NCBI GenBank assembly: GCA_963578605.1
Contig: CAUZEA010000008.1
Coordinates: 1 to 64,000, forward strand
Reading direction: 5' to 3'
Source: JAKVCB01 sp963578605
GTDB lineage: Bacteria > Planctomycetota > Planctomycetia > Pirellulales > Lacipirellulaceae
DNA: 64,000 nt
Shown: positions 27,663 to 36,910 of the stretch, one piece after another
How the letters are laid out: each line of letters begins with the position of its first letter
Position numbering within the stretch: position 1 is the first letter of the stretch
Made by a program: the position numbers and the translations under genes
The notes under the pieces: model-generated
Databases searched by the model: none
The model's input: the letters and a program-made list of their open reading frames with translations, nothing else
Told to the model about the DNA's origin: nothing

Positions 27663-28922
27663 TCACGGTTGGTTTCCGCTTGTGGAGTTGATTTCCTGGA
27701 CCAACGCTCGCAGGAACGGTTCCACGTCGGTCACGAGACCTACCGTTTGAAAACTTCCCCGGTCTCCCAGTTTGATGACGGTCGATGGATTGATATCGAT
27801 ACAGACAACTGTGACCCAGGCAGGGAGTAGATTTCCGACGGCGACGGAGTGGAGCATGGTTGCGACCATCAAACAAAACGTGACATCGCGGACGGCCTCG
27901 CGCATTTGTCGCTGTGCCTGGAGGGCGTCAGTTGTTACGTCTGGCAGTGGGCCATCGTCACGAATGCTTCCCGCCAGCCAAAAGTCGACGTCGTGTTTGA
28001 TACATTCATACATAATGCCCGATCGGATCACCTCCTGTTGAACGGCCGCTTTGATCGAACCGCATCTGCGAACCCGATTGATCGCCCGCAAATGATGTTC
28101 GTGTCCTGTTTCAGCCGTGTGAGCGTCTTCCAGGTGCACTCCGAGACTGGTTCCGAACATAGACTGTTCCAAATCATGAGCTGCCAGGGCGTTGCCGGCA
28201 AACAGTTTGTGGATGTAACCTTCGCGAACCAATTCGCAGACGAACGGCGCGCTGCCAGTGTGTATGATAGCTGGTCCACCCACCAGCAACGTCTTGCCGC
28301 CGGTCCGTTTCACTTCCATCAGTTGGCGGGCAATGGCTCGGACCATGGCACCTTTGGGCTTTTCGGTCGACACCGTACTGGACATGAACCCAAACTCGCT
28401 CGGTGATTCACTTCTTTCCAGGGGAAAGACCCGCACACCGGAGTGGCCTACCACGATCGACATGCCTTGGTGGACTTCGCTCATAGGAATGCAGCGGGCC
28501 TTGCCGGTGGCAGGTTCAATGACGATACCACAGTCCATTTCCTGATCGTCAACTTCAACCCAGTCTCCTACCAGTCGGATTTGTGTCCGCTGATTGGTGG
28601 TCACATAGAAGCCTTCTGGGAAGGTGCCATCGATATCCGCCTTCACTCGTAGACAGTCATTGGCAGAAGTTGGCTGCGCCCCATGGTCGGCAACCTGGTT
28701 CAAAATTGCGTCCAGGATGGGTTGCGCCGAGGCTTGGACTTCGATGAGCGCAAAGCTCGGGTCATGGCGATTTTGGCCCACAGCGATTTGCTTGATTTGA
28801 AATGTGCCGTTGTTGGAAGTGATGCAGTCGAGTACTTTCGGCAAGATCAAGCTGTCGATGATATGCCCGGAAACCTCAATTTCTTCGCTGAACAAACGTG
28901 GTGACGGGGTCATGTCGGCCAT
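27663..28922 (-). CDS. TIGR00300 family protein (LOR/SDH domain, ornithine cyclodeaminase-like)
   Basis: The product (419 aa from ATG 28922) has an N-terminal LOR/SDH domain ('EIEVSGHIIDSLILPKVLD', 'DGTFPEGFYVTTNQRTQIR') and a C-terminal TIGR00300 nucleotide-binding domain ('KTLLVGGPAIIHTGSA', 'LFAGNALAAHDLEQSMFGTS', 'VWLAGSIRDDGPLPDV'-like segment, 'VATMLHSVAVGNLLP', 'VCIDINPSTVIKLGDRGS'). Relatives are the C-terminal part of cyanobacterial ArgZ/AgrE and the archaeal NAD-dependent ornithine cyclodeaminase, which convert ornithine to proline. A later ATG at 28913 is also possible. With the gene seven bases downstream it should form an arginine-to-proline route. It is unrelated to the mu-crystallin type ornithine cyclodeaminase. 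Confidence 0.87.
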   Translation of the reverse strand: MADMTPSPRLFSEEIEVSGHIIDSLILPKVLDCITSNNGTFQIKQIAVGQNRHDPSFALIEVQASAQPILDAILNQVADHGAQPTSANDCLRVKADIDGTFPEGFYVTTNQRTQIRLVGDWVEVDDQEMDCGIVIEPATGKARCIPMSEVHQGMSIVVGHSGVRVFPLERSESPSEFGFMSSTVSTEKPKGAMVRAIARQLMEVKRTGGKTLLVGGPAIIHTGSAPFVCELVREGYIHKLFAGNALAAHDLEQSMFGTSLGVHLEDAHTAETGHEHHLRAINRVRRCGSIKAAVQQEVIRSGIMYECIKHDVDFWLAGSIRDDGPLPDVTTDALQAQRQMREAVRDVTFCLMVATMLHSVAVGNLLPAWVTVVCIDINPSTVIKLGDRGSFQTVGLVTDVEPFLRALVQEINSTSGNQP

Positions 28923-29127
28923 AGTTGTAGAACCCAACGAAAAAAGGGGGCGGGAAAAAGGGGGGTTAATGTGGGGAGGGGCAAGGGAGTCCGTTGCCCA
29001 CGGATCGCCGGCAGGACACCTTTCGGCGAGCACAGCCAGGGACTATAATACGGCTTGTTTTATCACCAAATAGGTACTGCTGCCGGGTTTTCTGGCAGGT
29101 TTACTCGCACCAGCATTGTATTCGACG

Positions 29128-30432
29128 ATGGAAGACGAGCGCAAAAAAGAGAATTGGGATGCGTTGGCAGGTCAGCTTGGTGCCGATCTGCCGGAGTCCC
29201 CAGAAACGCCGGAAACGCCGGAAAAGAGAGCCCAGACCGAACCGGCCGAGGCTTCTTCGCAGCTTCCGGCCGAGCCGCTCCGGCCCGGACCGAGTGGGTG
29301 GGACTCTCTAGCAGAGGAGTTTGGGATCGCCACCCCAGAGCCGGCCGAAACTCCAGAGCGGCCCGATATGCCAGCACCGGACGAAATCTCGGAAACATCA
29401 CCAAGCGGGCCACTTGCGGAAAATCCACAGCCACCGAACCCGACTGTGACGTCACAAGCGGTTTCCGAATCGCCTGCCTCTGTGGCTGAGAAGTCAGTCG
29501 GGAAAGATACCCCGCCGGCCAGCCACGAAAATTCTTCCTTTGGGGCGGGTATTTCCAGTCCCGTTGACGACTGGTCGTCTGTCGCCGCGGATCTCGAACC
29601 AACGCCCCCAGCATTGGCGGAAACGGACGGCTCCGAATCAGCGGATCCGCAACTCGGTCATGACCAGACACCTACCACGGAGATTCCCGCTGCAGAGTCG
29701 GTCGCCCCGCCCGACCAGAGTTTCGAACCTTCCGATGCCGGAGCCAATGCTGAAATGTCCCATCAATCTACCGACGAAGCGACCGAGCCACCAGCCGCGG
29801 CTGACGAGGGGCGTACCACCAGTTTTTGGGAAAGTATCTTTGGACCCCGACAGGAAACACCGCTCCCCGAAGGATCCCCCCAGGAAACACCAATGCCCGA
29901 AGTGGCCGAGACCACGACCACCCAAGAGCAACAGGTCGTTTCAGATCAGGCTGGCAAGGAGTTACTGGTGGGTGACCCTACGGACCGCGGTCGTGAAGAC
30001 GCCGAGGCAGACCGTCCGCGACGCCGGCCGCGACGTCGTCGGTCCCGATCCGACAAATCAGCGCAGCCGCAATCTGAATCGCCTTCACCAAAAGCGACCG
30101 ATTCGCGCGCCACAGAAGCAGCCTATGATTCAGCCTATGATTCAGCCTATGATTCAGCCGATGATTCAGCCGATGATTCAGCCGATGATTCAGTCGATGA
30201 TTCGGGGGATGATTCGGGGGATGATCACGCGGATGTTTCTCCAGGAGAGGCGGGTTCAAAGCCACGTTCGAGCAAAGCCAAACCACCCAGCCATCGCAAT
30301 ATTCCTGCTTGGGAAGATGCGATGGCATTTATTGTGGATGGCAATCTACAGGCTCGAACCGAACGTGGGCAAACTTCTCCGCGCGCGGGTGGCCGCGGGC
30401 GGCCTCGAGGGCGACGCAAGAAGAAAAGCTGA
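29128..30432 (+). CDS. Acidic disordered protein with Trp motifs and basic tail
   Basis: I do not recognise a family. The protein (434 aa) is rich in Pro, Glu, Ala and Ser and looks disordered. It contains three spaced, related Trp motifs: 'NWDALAGQLGADLP', 'GWDSLAEEFGIATP' and 'DWSSVAADLEPTP', then 'FWESIFG'. A basic patch 'RPRRRPRRRRSRSDK' follows near residue 300, then a Tyr/Asp-Ser repeat (see 30122-30225), and the end is Arg/Gly/Lys-rich ('GRGRPRGRRKKKS'). The layout suggests an RNA- or DNA-binding scaffold that recruits partners through the Trp motifs; this is inference. It diverges from the arginine module. Confidence 0.7.
   Translation: MEDERKKENWDALAGQLGADLPESPETPETPEKRAQTEPAEASSQLPAEPLRPGPSGWDSLAEEFGIATPEPAETPERPDMPAPDEISETSPSGPLAENPQPPNPTVTSQAVSESPASVAEKSVGKDTPPASHENSSFGAGISSPVDDWSSVAADLEPTPPALAETDGSESADPQLGHDQTPTTEIPAAESVAPPDQSFEPSDAGANAEMSHQSTDEATEPPAAADEGRTTSFWESIFGPRQETPLPEGSPQETPMPEVAETTTTQEQQVVSDQAGKELLVGDPTDRGREDAEADRPRRRPRRRRSRSDKSAQPQSESPSPKATDSRATEAAYDSAYDSAYDSADDSADDSADDSVDDSGDDSGDDHADVSPGEAGSKPRSSKAKPPSHRNIPAWEDAMAFIVDGNLQARTERGQTSPRAGGRGRPRGRRKKKS
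30122..30225 (+). repeat. 12-bp tandem repeat inside a coding region
   Basis: About eight copies of a 12-bp unit close to gattcagcctat / gattcagccgat, drifting to gattcgggggat at the end, encode a run of Tyr-Asp-Ser-Ala, Asp-Asp-Ser-Ala and Asp-Asp-Ser-Gly. The unit is a multiple of three, so copy-number change would preserve the frame. The gradient from Tyr-Asp-Ser-Ala to Asp-Asp-Ser-Gly suggests stepwise expansion. Confidence 0.85.
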
Positions 30433-31246
30433 TTCTGCCAGCGGCGTTGTTTTGCAGCAGGTCGTTTTCGGCCCTTCCCCAAAAAAAAAATTGGGGGCCC
30501 GGTTGCGAAAATACCAAATAAGTTGACTGGTTGTTGAGGTGTCGGGGAGAAGAACTCCTTCGTGGGATAGGTCTTTTCCAATCGAATCTGGCCGTCCAGC
30601 CGTGACTGGCCCCCTTTCGTCCGGAATTGTTATACAAAACGGAATGTTGCCACAACCGGAATTTGTGCTGATACTGAAAAGAGAACTATTTGAGGTGCGA
30701 CCTGTGCGGTCATGAACGATTCGCCGGGTCGCGGCCAGGTACAGGATCTGGCCGACACGCCACCACCTTCACACCGCTCTTTTCCAACCTTCGCTTTGGT
30801 GTTTGCAACCAGGCGCTCCGAGAGACTCTTTCACGTCTCGCCCGTCGTGTGCATCAACCCCGGCTTTTGCAGCTGGGTGTTTCCGTTCTGCCAGCACAAG
30901 TGCTGTGCAACGTGGAATGTTTCATCCGGCACCAGTCGACGTGGTGTTTTGGTGTGTCCGATGTCTTGGTGTGCCCTTCGACCCTTCGGTCGTCGCATTG
31001 ATGGTTGGTAAGGTGGATCAAGAGCGGTTCAGGCACGCGTAAGCGGATTGGGACTGAAGTGGCTGGTGAGGGTTTTTAACCAAACCACGAGGTGGCGCAA
31101 ATTGCCTGCCAGCAGGGACCGAGGAGTAGCAAGGTTTTGCAGCGACAAGAGCTTAGTTGGGTTCGCAAGACATAAGCCTTATTCACGGTTGTCCTCGGGA
31201 GAGATGGGCACGGCATGATTTGCGTTGTTTAAAGGAGGAACTGACG
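30433..31246. other. Long intergenic region upstream of the prkA operon
   Basis: About 810 bp with no gene I can support. Two overlapping plus-strand frames (about 100 codons each, 30690-31011) share the same bases, are Cys/Arg/Ser-rich and lack motifs. A homopolymer patch (C4, A10, then G5) lies near 30477-30497. The promoter of the prkA operon should be here; the strong AAAGGAGG ribosome site is at 31231-31238. Confidence 0.45.
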
Positions 31247-33304
31247 ATGAGCGATGGCCGCAAGATCATTGAGTTGATTTCCGAGCGACAGGATCGCGAG
31301 CAATTTCGCCGCAAGACCTGGGTGGGATCGTTTGAAGATTATCTCGAGATTGTCCGGGAGAAGCCTGAGGTCACGCGGTCTGCGTACCAGCGACTCTACG
31401 ACATGATTCTCTCATACGGGATGGAGGTGAATGATAACGGTCGCGAGAAGGAGTATCACTACAGATTCTTTGACGATCCGGAGAATAACGGTCGGGACGC
31501 GGTGTTTGGGCTCAGAATTGCACTGCATCAACTGGTGAACGCGCTCAAGAGTGCAGCCAAGGGTTACGGCATTGAACGTCGTGTCTTGCTTCTGCATGGC
31601 CCGGTCGGCAGTAGCAAGAGCACTATTGCCCGCTTGCTCAAGAAGGGACTGGAACGCTATTCCGTCAAGGACGAGGGTGCGCTCTACACGTTTGGATGGA
31701 TCGATCAAGAAGAGCCGGCAAACCCGGAGAAAATTCAGTGGTGCCCCATGAATGAGGAGCCGCTGCACTTCATTCCGGGGCGGTTTCGGCCTGACATTGA
31801 AGCACGCCTCAACGACGGGCGGGGGGAAAATGACTACCAGGTGCGCATCAACGGTGAACTCGATCCTTTCTGTCGGTTCCTCTATCACCAGCGGCTCAAG
31901 AAATACGATGGTGACTGGACACGAGTTATCCAGGATGTGCGGGTGAGGCGGGTCATTCTCAGCGAGAAGGATCGTGTTGGTATCGGTACTTTTCAACCGA
32001 AAGACGAGAAAAACCAGGATGCGACCGAACTGACTGGCGATATCAACTACCGGAAAATTGCTGAGTACGGTAGCGACAGCGATCCGCGGGCGTTTAATTT
32101 CGATGGCGAGTTCAATATTTCCAACCGTGGAATCATTGAATTTGTCGAGATGCTTAAGCTCGATGTGGCATTTTTGTATGAGCTCTTGGGAGCGAGCCAG
32201 GAACATCGGATCAAGCCGAAAAAATTCGCCCAGACCGATATCGATGAAGTCATCATCGGTCACACCAATGAGCCGGAGTATCGCAAGCTGCAGAGTAACG
32301 AGTTCATGGAGGCGCTCCGTGATCGCACCGTCAAGATCGATATCCCCTACGTGACCACCTTGTCCTACGAACAGAAAATCTATGAGAAGGACTACAACAG
32401 GGATACGGTGAAGGGTAAGCACATGGCACCCCATACCATTGAGATGGCAGCGATGTGGGCAATTCTTACCCGGCTGGAAGAGCCAAAGCATGCTGGGCTG
32501 ACGCGTTTGCAAAAGTTGAAATTGTACAACGGTAAGAGCTTGCCTGGTTTCACGGAAGAAAACATCAAGGAACTGAGGGATCAAGCGGTGAACGAGGGGA
32601 TGGTTGGCATTTCGCCGCGTTACGTTCAGGACAAGGTATCGAACGCGTTGGTATCGCACCCCGAGGCCCAGAGTGTCAATCCCTTCATGGTTTTGAATGA
32701 ACTGGAATCGGGCCTCAAACACCACAGCCTCATTAACGACGAGGAGATCAAGCAGGAGTATCGCGATTTACTTGGACTGGTGAAGGAGGAGTACGAGAAC
32801 ATCGTCAAAAACGAAGTGCAGCGCGCGATTGCCGCGGATGAGGATGCATTGAAGCGTCTTTGTGGCAATTACATTGACAACGTTAAGGCGTACACCCAGA
32901 AGGAAAAGGTCAAGAATCCATTTACGGGTCAGTATGAGGAGCCCGATGAGCGACTCATGCGATCGATCGAAGAGAAGATCGATATTCCCGAAAGTCGCAA
33001 AGACGACTTCCGCCGCGAAATCATGAATTACATTGGAGCCCTCTCGATCGACGGAAAAAAGTTTGATTACAAGACAAATGAGCGATTGAACAATGCTCTC
33101 GAATTGAAATTGTTTGAAGATCAAAAAGACTCGATCAAGCTCACAAGTTTGGTGTCGAATGTGGTTGACGCCGAAACGCAGCAAAAGATCGATGTTGTTA
33201 AGGGTCGTCTGATTCGAGATTACGGTTATGACGAGGAAAGCGCGACGGATGTGTTGAACTACGTAGCGAGCATTTTTGCCCGCGGCGATGTCAAGGAGAG
33301 TTGA
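31247..33304 (+). CDS. prkA: PrkA family serine protein kinase
   Basis: The 685-aa product matches PrkA: an N-terminal AAA-type domain ('TWVGSFEDYLEIV', P-loop 'LLHGPVGSSKSTIARLLKKG' near residue 110) and a C-terminal kinase-like domain ('RLMRSIEEKIDIPESRK'). 'RGIIEFVEMLKLDVAFLYEL' is a characteristic central segment. ATG 31247 follows an ideal AAAGGAGG at 31231-31238; the longer upstream frame is not needed. PrkA proteins occur with DUF444 and SpoVR genes in stress or sporulation regulons of many bacteria (yeaG-yeaH-ycgB in E. coli). Here it opens a five-gene operon. Confidence 0.93.
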   Translation: MSDGRKIIELISERQDREQFRRKTWVGSFEDYLEIVREKPEVTRSAYQRLYDMILSYGMEVNDNGREKEYHYRFFDDPENNGRDAVFGLRIALHQLVNALKSAAKGYGIERRVLLLHGPVGSSKSTIARLLKKGLERYSVKDEGALYTFGWIDQEEPANPEKIQWCPMNEEPLHFIPGRFRPDIEARLNDGRGENDYQVRINGELDPFCRFLYHQRLKKYDGDWTRVIQDVRVRRVILSEKDRVGIGTFQPKDEKNQDATELTGDINYRKIAEYGSDSDPRAFNFDGEFNISNRGIIEFVEMLKLDVAFLYELLGASQEHRIKPKKFAQTDIDEVIIGHTNEPEYRKLQSNEFMEALRDRTVKIDIPYVTTLSYEQKIYEKDYNRDTVKGKHMAPHTIEMAAMWAILTRLEEPKHAGLTRLQKLKLYNGKSLPGFTEENIKELRDQAVNEGMVGISPRYVQDKVSNALVSHPEAQSVNPFMVLNELESGLKHHSLINDEEIKQEYRDLLGLVKEEYENIVKNEVQRAIAADEDALKRLCGNYIDNVKAYTQKEKVKNPFTGQYEEPDERLMRSIEEKIDIPESRKDDFRREIMNYIGALSIDGKKFDYKTNERLNNALELKLFEDQKDSIKLTSLVSNVVDAETQQKIDVVKGRLIRDYGYDEESATDVLNYVASIFARGDVKES

Positions 33305-33395
33305 GCGTGACCAAAGTTGGGGGTTGCCGAAGAAGAATGCCCAGCGGGCCGGTGCTCCTGCGGTACCAACGTTTCTGGACAAAAGAGGTGTTCCG

Positions 33396-34508
33396 ATGGT
33401 CATGAAGATTGAGCGAGACCAACGTCGTTTCAGGCAGATTGTGCGTGGGCGGATCCGCAAGCACCTGCGGAAGTATATAACCCACGGGGAAATGATCGGT
33501 CGGAAGGGGAGCGACCTGATCAGTATTCCACTACCCAAGTTGGAGGTGCCGAGATTTCGCTTCGGTGACAATGGCGCTGGCGGTGTGGGTCAGGGCGATG
33601 GCGAAGACGGTCAGCCAGTCGGCAGGGGAGGAGATCCGCAGAGTGGCGCTGGGCAGGCTGGGAGCGATCCGGGTGATGGCCACCTGATGGAAGTCGATGT
33701 TTCGCTTGACGAGTTGGCGGAAATTATGGGGGAGGAACTGGAACTACCGCGGATCGAACCAAAGGGACAGTCCACCATCGTTCAAGAGAAGGCCAAGTAC
33801 AACAGCATCCGGCAAACGGGGCCGGAGTCGCTAAGGCATTTCAAGCGGACTTATCTCAAGGCACTTCAACGGCAGATTGCGACTGGGGTGTATCGGCCCG
33901 AAGACCCGCTCATCATTCCTTACAAAGAGGACAAGCGGTATCGCAGTTGGACAACGATCCAGCACCCCGAGGTTAACGCAGCCGTCATTTACTTGATGGA
34001 TGTTTCCGGGTCGATGACCGATGAACAAAAAGAAATTGTCCGAACCACGGCGTTCTGGATCGATGCCTGGCTGGGTCGCCAGTATGACGGTATCGAAAAG
34101 CGTTACATCATTCACGATGCTGTTGGCAAAGAAGTGGACGAGCATACCTTTTATCACACTCGTGAAAGCGGGGGGACGCGAATCAGCTCAGCCTACAAAG
34201 CGTGTGAGGCGTTGATTCGTGAACAGTTTCCACCCACAGATTGGAACCTGTACTGTTTCCAGTTCTCAGACGGTGACAACTGGGGTGAAGATAATGAGGA
34301 AGCATTTTCTGTTTTAGGAGAGCACCTCCTGCCAGTTGTCAATCTCTTCTGCTACGGGCAAGTCGAAAGCCCCTACGGAAGCGGTGAGTTTCTGGGGTAC
34401 CTCAATGGTCGGTTTGGTGAAAAGTATGAGTCGCTCGTCTTGTCGGAAATAGAAGACCGCGATGCGATTTATGCGTCCATCAAAACGTTCCTGGGGAAGG
34501 GCAAGTAG
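33396..34508 (+). CDS. DUF444 family protein (YeaH/YhbH)
   Basis: The product (370 aa) matches the YeaH/YhbH family: an N-terminal basic helix ('ERDQRRFRQIVRGRIRKHL'), a glycine-rich linker ('GDNGAGGVGQGDGEDGQ'), 'LDELAEIMGEELELPRIEPK', and a C-terminal von Willebrand A-like domain with the metal-site motif DVSGSM in 'VIYLMDVSGSMTDEQKE'. ATG 33396 has AAAGAGG upstream; a second ATG lies at 33402. It follows prkA by 91 bp. The family is a partner of PrkA of unknown mechanism. The VWA domain suggests a protein-binding role. Confidence 0.92.
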   Translation: MVMKIERDQRRFRQIVRGRIRKHLRKYITHGEMIGRKGSDLISIPLPKLEVPRFRFGDNGAGGVGQGDGEDGQPVGRGGDPQSGAGQAGSDPGDGHLMEVDVSLDELAEIMGEELELPRIEPKGQSTIVQEKAKYNSIRQTGPESLRHFKRTYLKALQRQIATGVYRPEDPLIIPYKEDKRYRSWTTIQHPEVNAAVIYLMDVSGSMTDEQKEIVRTTAFWIDAWLGRQYDGIEKRYIIHDAVGKEVDEHTFYHTRESGGTRISSAYKACEALIREQFPPTDWNLYCFQFSDGDNWGEDNEEAFSVLGEHLLPVVNLFCYGQVESPYGSGEFLGYLNGRFGEKYESLVLSEIEDRDAIYASIKTFLGKGK

Positions 34509-34605
34509 GGCAGTCCATGCACCAAGTGGGTAAGGTCGATCGAGGCACGAATTGTCACCACAACATCAGGACACTGCAGCAAGAGAAAGCTGGGGGAATA
34601 CCACA

Positions 34606-34824
34606 ATGTTTGATCAAACGAGCAAGTTGAAAAAATATCGCGTTCGGGTGGGACATTACGAGGTATGCGTCCAGGCTCGCGACGTGCAGGAGGCCTTGAC
34701 TGTCGGGCGCCGCAAGCTGGGCCAGGAGTTGCCCCGCCTGTACGACATTATTCGGGCGTTAAAGCCTGCCCATTTCCGGGTTGATTACGTTGTTGCGTCG
34801 AATTTGCACCTGCCGGCCCAGTAA
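34606..34824 (+). CDS. Small uncharacterised protein in the prkA-spoVR operon
   Basis: The 72-aa protein is not a family I recognise. It has a compact alternating pattern: 'KKYRVRVGHYEVCVQARDV' (two beta strands), an amphipathic helix 'QEALTVGRRKLGQELP', and a final strand 'HFRVDYVV', compatible with a small alpha/beta domain. It sits between the DUF444 gene (97 bp upstream) and the SpoVR gene (44 bp downstream), all on the same strand. It has a GGGGGA-type ribosome site and normal codon use for its neighbours. Position suggests an accessory subunit or adaptor of the PrkA/DUF444/SpoVR set. Confidence 0.75.
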   Translation: MFDQTSKLKKYRVRVGHYEVCVQARDVQEALTVGRRKLGQELPRLYDIIRALKPAHFRVDYVVASNLHLPAQ

Positions 34825-34868
34825 GACATCGCCTTCACACCCCGTTCCCCAAAAGTAGGTTGAGATTT

Positions 34869-36416
34869 ATGCGTGGTGCAGAACTTCATCAATTGCCGCA
34901 GAACCTTGCCGACATGCAAGTTGAGATTGAAGAGTACGCACGTGGCCATGGGCTCGACTTTTTCCCCACGATGTTCGAAATGGTCGACGCGGATCGGCTC
35001 AACGCGATCGCATCCAAAGGAGGATTTCCAGTCCGGTATCCTCACTGGCGTTTTGGGATGGAGTACGAACAACTCACCAAGGGGTATCACTACGGCTTGC
35101 AGAAAATTTACGAAATGGTGATCAACAACGATCCCTGCTATGCCTATCTGATGAAGAGCAACGGGCTGACAGATCAAAAGCTGGTCATGGCCCACGTTTA
35201 TGGCCATTGCGACTTCTTTAAGTGTAACTATTGGTTCGGCCAAACGAATCGAAAAATGATGGATGAGATGGCTAATCATGGGAACCGGATTCGCCGCTTT
35301 ATGGATGAAGTTGGTGTCGACGAAGTCGAGGAGTTTATCGATGCGTGCTTGAGTATTGACGACCTTATTGACATTCACTCGCCTTTCATAAAACGCCGTG
35401 AAGAGCAAAGCCGGTATAACTTTTCCGGGCAACTTATTCGAGCTGATAATAAGTCATCCGGACCAGGGCGATTCCAGGCAAAGCCCTATATGGATCGTTT
35501 TGTGAATCCGCCGGAAGCACTTGCCGCGGAACAAGAGCTACGTGAACAGCAGGAAAAGGAATCGTCTTCTTTTCCAAAACAACCAGAATGCGATGTGATG
35601 TTGTTCTTGTTGGAACATGCCCCCTTGACTGGGTGGCAATCCGATGTACTCGCCATTCTCCGCAAAGAGGCTTACTATTTTGCTCCCCAGGGACAAACGA
35701 AGATCATGAACGAAGGATGGGCCAGCTACTGGCACTCAACGATCATGACGCGTCAAGGGATTACCTCTGCGGAGATTATCAATTACGCAGACCATCATAG
35801 CGGTACCATGGCCAGTTCGCCGACGCAACTCAACCCCTACAAAATGGGAATTGAATTATTTCGCCACATCGAGGATCGTTGGAATCGCGGGGCGTTTGGG
35901 AAAGAGTACGAAGATTGCGACGACCATCATACCCGCCGTGACTGGAATACCGACGCCGGCTTGGGGCGAGAGAAGATCTTTGACGTACGCAAGATTCACA
36001 ATGACCTGACCTTTATCGACGAATTCCTCACACTCGACTTTGTGCGGGAGCACAAACTGTTCAAATTCGGGTACAACCCCAGCACCGACTATTATGAAAT
36101 TGAAAGTCGTGCCTTCCCCAAGGTGAAGCAGCAACTGCTGGTGAATCTCACCAATATGGGGCGCCCCCGAATTTCTGTGGTCGACGGTAATCATGGGAAT
36201 CGAGGTGAACTCTTCTTGAAGCACCAATTTGACGGTGTTGAGTTGCAAATGGACTACGCAAAGGACACTTTGCAGAATTTGCAGCGACTGTGGAGTCGTC
36301 CCGTACACTTGGAAACTGTGCTTGAGAATGATCTGACCGTGATTTCGTTTGACGGCTCGGATCACGCTGTTGAGAAGGGGGACCCAATCGAACCGGAAAA
36401 GGCACCCGAAACATGA
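34869..36416 (+). CDS. SpoVR family protein
   Basis: The 515-aa product matches SpoVR: 'FPTMFEMVDADRLNAIASKG', 'PHWRFGMEYEQLTKGYHYG', 'MAHVYGHCDFFKCNYWF', 'WASYWHSTIMT' and 'NPYKMGIELFRHIEDRWN'. SpoVR was named for a role in Bacillus spore cortex formation, but orthologues occur widely in non-sporulating bacteria with PrkA and DUF444 genes. ATG 34869 is chosen over TTG 34860. Its last codons overlap the next gene (ATGA at 36413-36416), showing translational coupling. Confidence 0.93.
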   Translation: MRGAELHQLPQNLADMQVEIEEYARGHGLDFFPTMFEMVDADRLNAIASKGGFPVRYPHWRFGMEYEQLTKGYHYGLQKIYEMVINNDPCYAYLMKSNGLTDQKLVMAHVYGHCDFFKCNYWFGQTNRKMMDEMANHGNRIRRFMDEVGVDEVEEFIDACLSIDDLIDIHSPFIKRREEQSRYNFSGQLIRADNKSSGPGRFQAKPYMDRFVNPPEALAAEQELREQQEKESSSFPKQPECDVMLFLLEHAPLTGWQSDVLAILRKEAYYFAPQGQTKIMNEGWASYWHSTIMTRQGITSAEIINYADHHSGTMASSPTQLNPYKMGIELFRHIEDRWNRGAFGKEYEDCDDHHTRRDWNTDAGLGREKIFDVRKIHNDLTFIDEFLTLDFVREHKLFKFGYNPSTDYYEIESRAFPKVKQQLLVNLTNMGRPRISVVDGNHGNRGELFLKHQFDGVELQMDYAKDTLQNLQRLWSRPVHLETVLENDLTVISFDGSDHAVEKGDPIEPEKAPET

Positions 36417-36901
36417 ACATTGAAGCACAATTTGAAGAAAAATTTGCAAGTTTGGGATCTGGAGGGCCGATCACTGTCACGCTGGATGCGGAGCCCCGGC
36501 ACCTCACTTGCCGACTGGCGGAGCGCAGTCCCCTGGCTGTTTCGTTTGACGAAGTTCGTTTGGCTTCTGACGAGTTGGCAACGGCGTCGGTGACCGAATT
36601 GCAACAACTGTGCGAAGCCATCAGCGCACGGTTGACCTATCTCCTCGAACCAATTGCTCCCATTGAATCCGACCAGCAGGAGTGTGTCGTTCAGATGCGG
36701 AGTAGCCCGCCTCAACAAGATGATGATGGCCGAAACTACTACGAATTGCTGGTTTGTCGTGGAGGTGAGCTTTACCTTGCCCGTTACCGCAAAGAGCCAG
36801 GCGACGCGCGGCTGCAGATTGCGGCCACAGTCACCGGCGAAGTGCTCGTGCGACTCATTGGTGACTTGAACGCCGTACTCGATGAATTTGTCGCGGCGTA
36901 G
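36413..36901 (+). CDS. Uncharacterised protein coupled to SpoVR
   Basis: The 162-aa protein has no family I recognise. It starts inside the SpoVR stop (ATGA overlap). The sequence is acidic and mixed alpha/beta: 'SVTELQQLCEAISARLTYLL' forms a helix, then 'NYYELLVCRGGELYLARYRK' gives strands, and 'VTGEVLVRLIGDLNAVLDEF' a final helix. There is no signal peptide or membrane segment, so it is cytoplasmic. Tight coupling implies it is needed in fixed ratio with SpoVR. It may be a planctomycete-specific component of the PrkA/SpoVR system. Confidence 0.8.
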   Translation: MNIEAQFEEKFASLGSGGPITVTLDAEPRHLTCRLAERSPLAVSFDEVRLASDELATASVTELQQLCEAISARLTYLLEPIAPIESDQQECVVQMRSSPPQQDDDGRNYYELLVCRGGELYLARYRKEPGDARLQIAATVTGEVLVRLIGDLNAVLDEFVAA

Positions 36902-36910
36902 CGCGATTTC

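Noticed and set aside
30477..30510. C4-A10-G5 stretch as a terminator for the disordered-protein gene
   Set aside because: The C and G runs can pair but the loop is a long A-run and no U-tract follows on the plus strand.
30690..31011. Two overlapping small plus-strand frames of about 100 codons
   Set aside because: They share the same bases in different frames, have no clear ribosome site and no motif. Left as intergenic.
31412..32725. 437-codon minus-strand open frame opposite prkA
   Set aside because: The plus strand encodes the conserved PrkA protein; the antisense frame has no recognisable domain.
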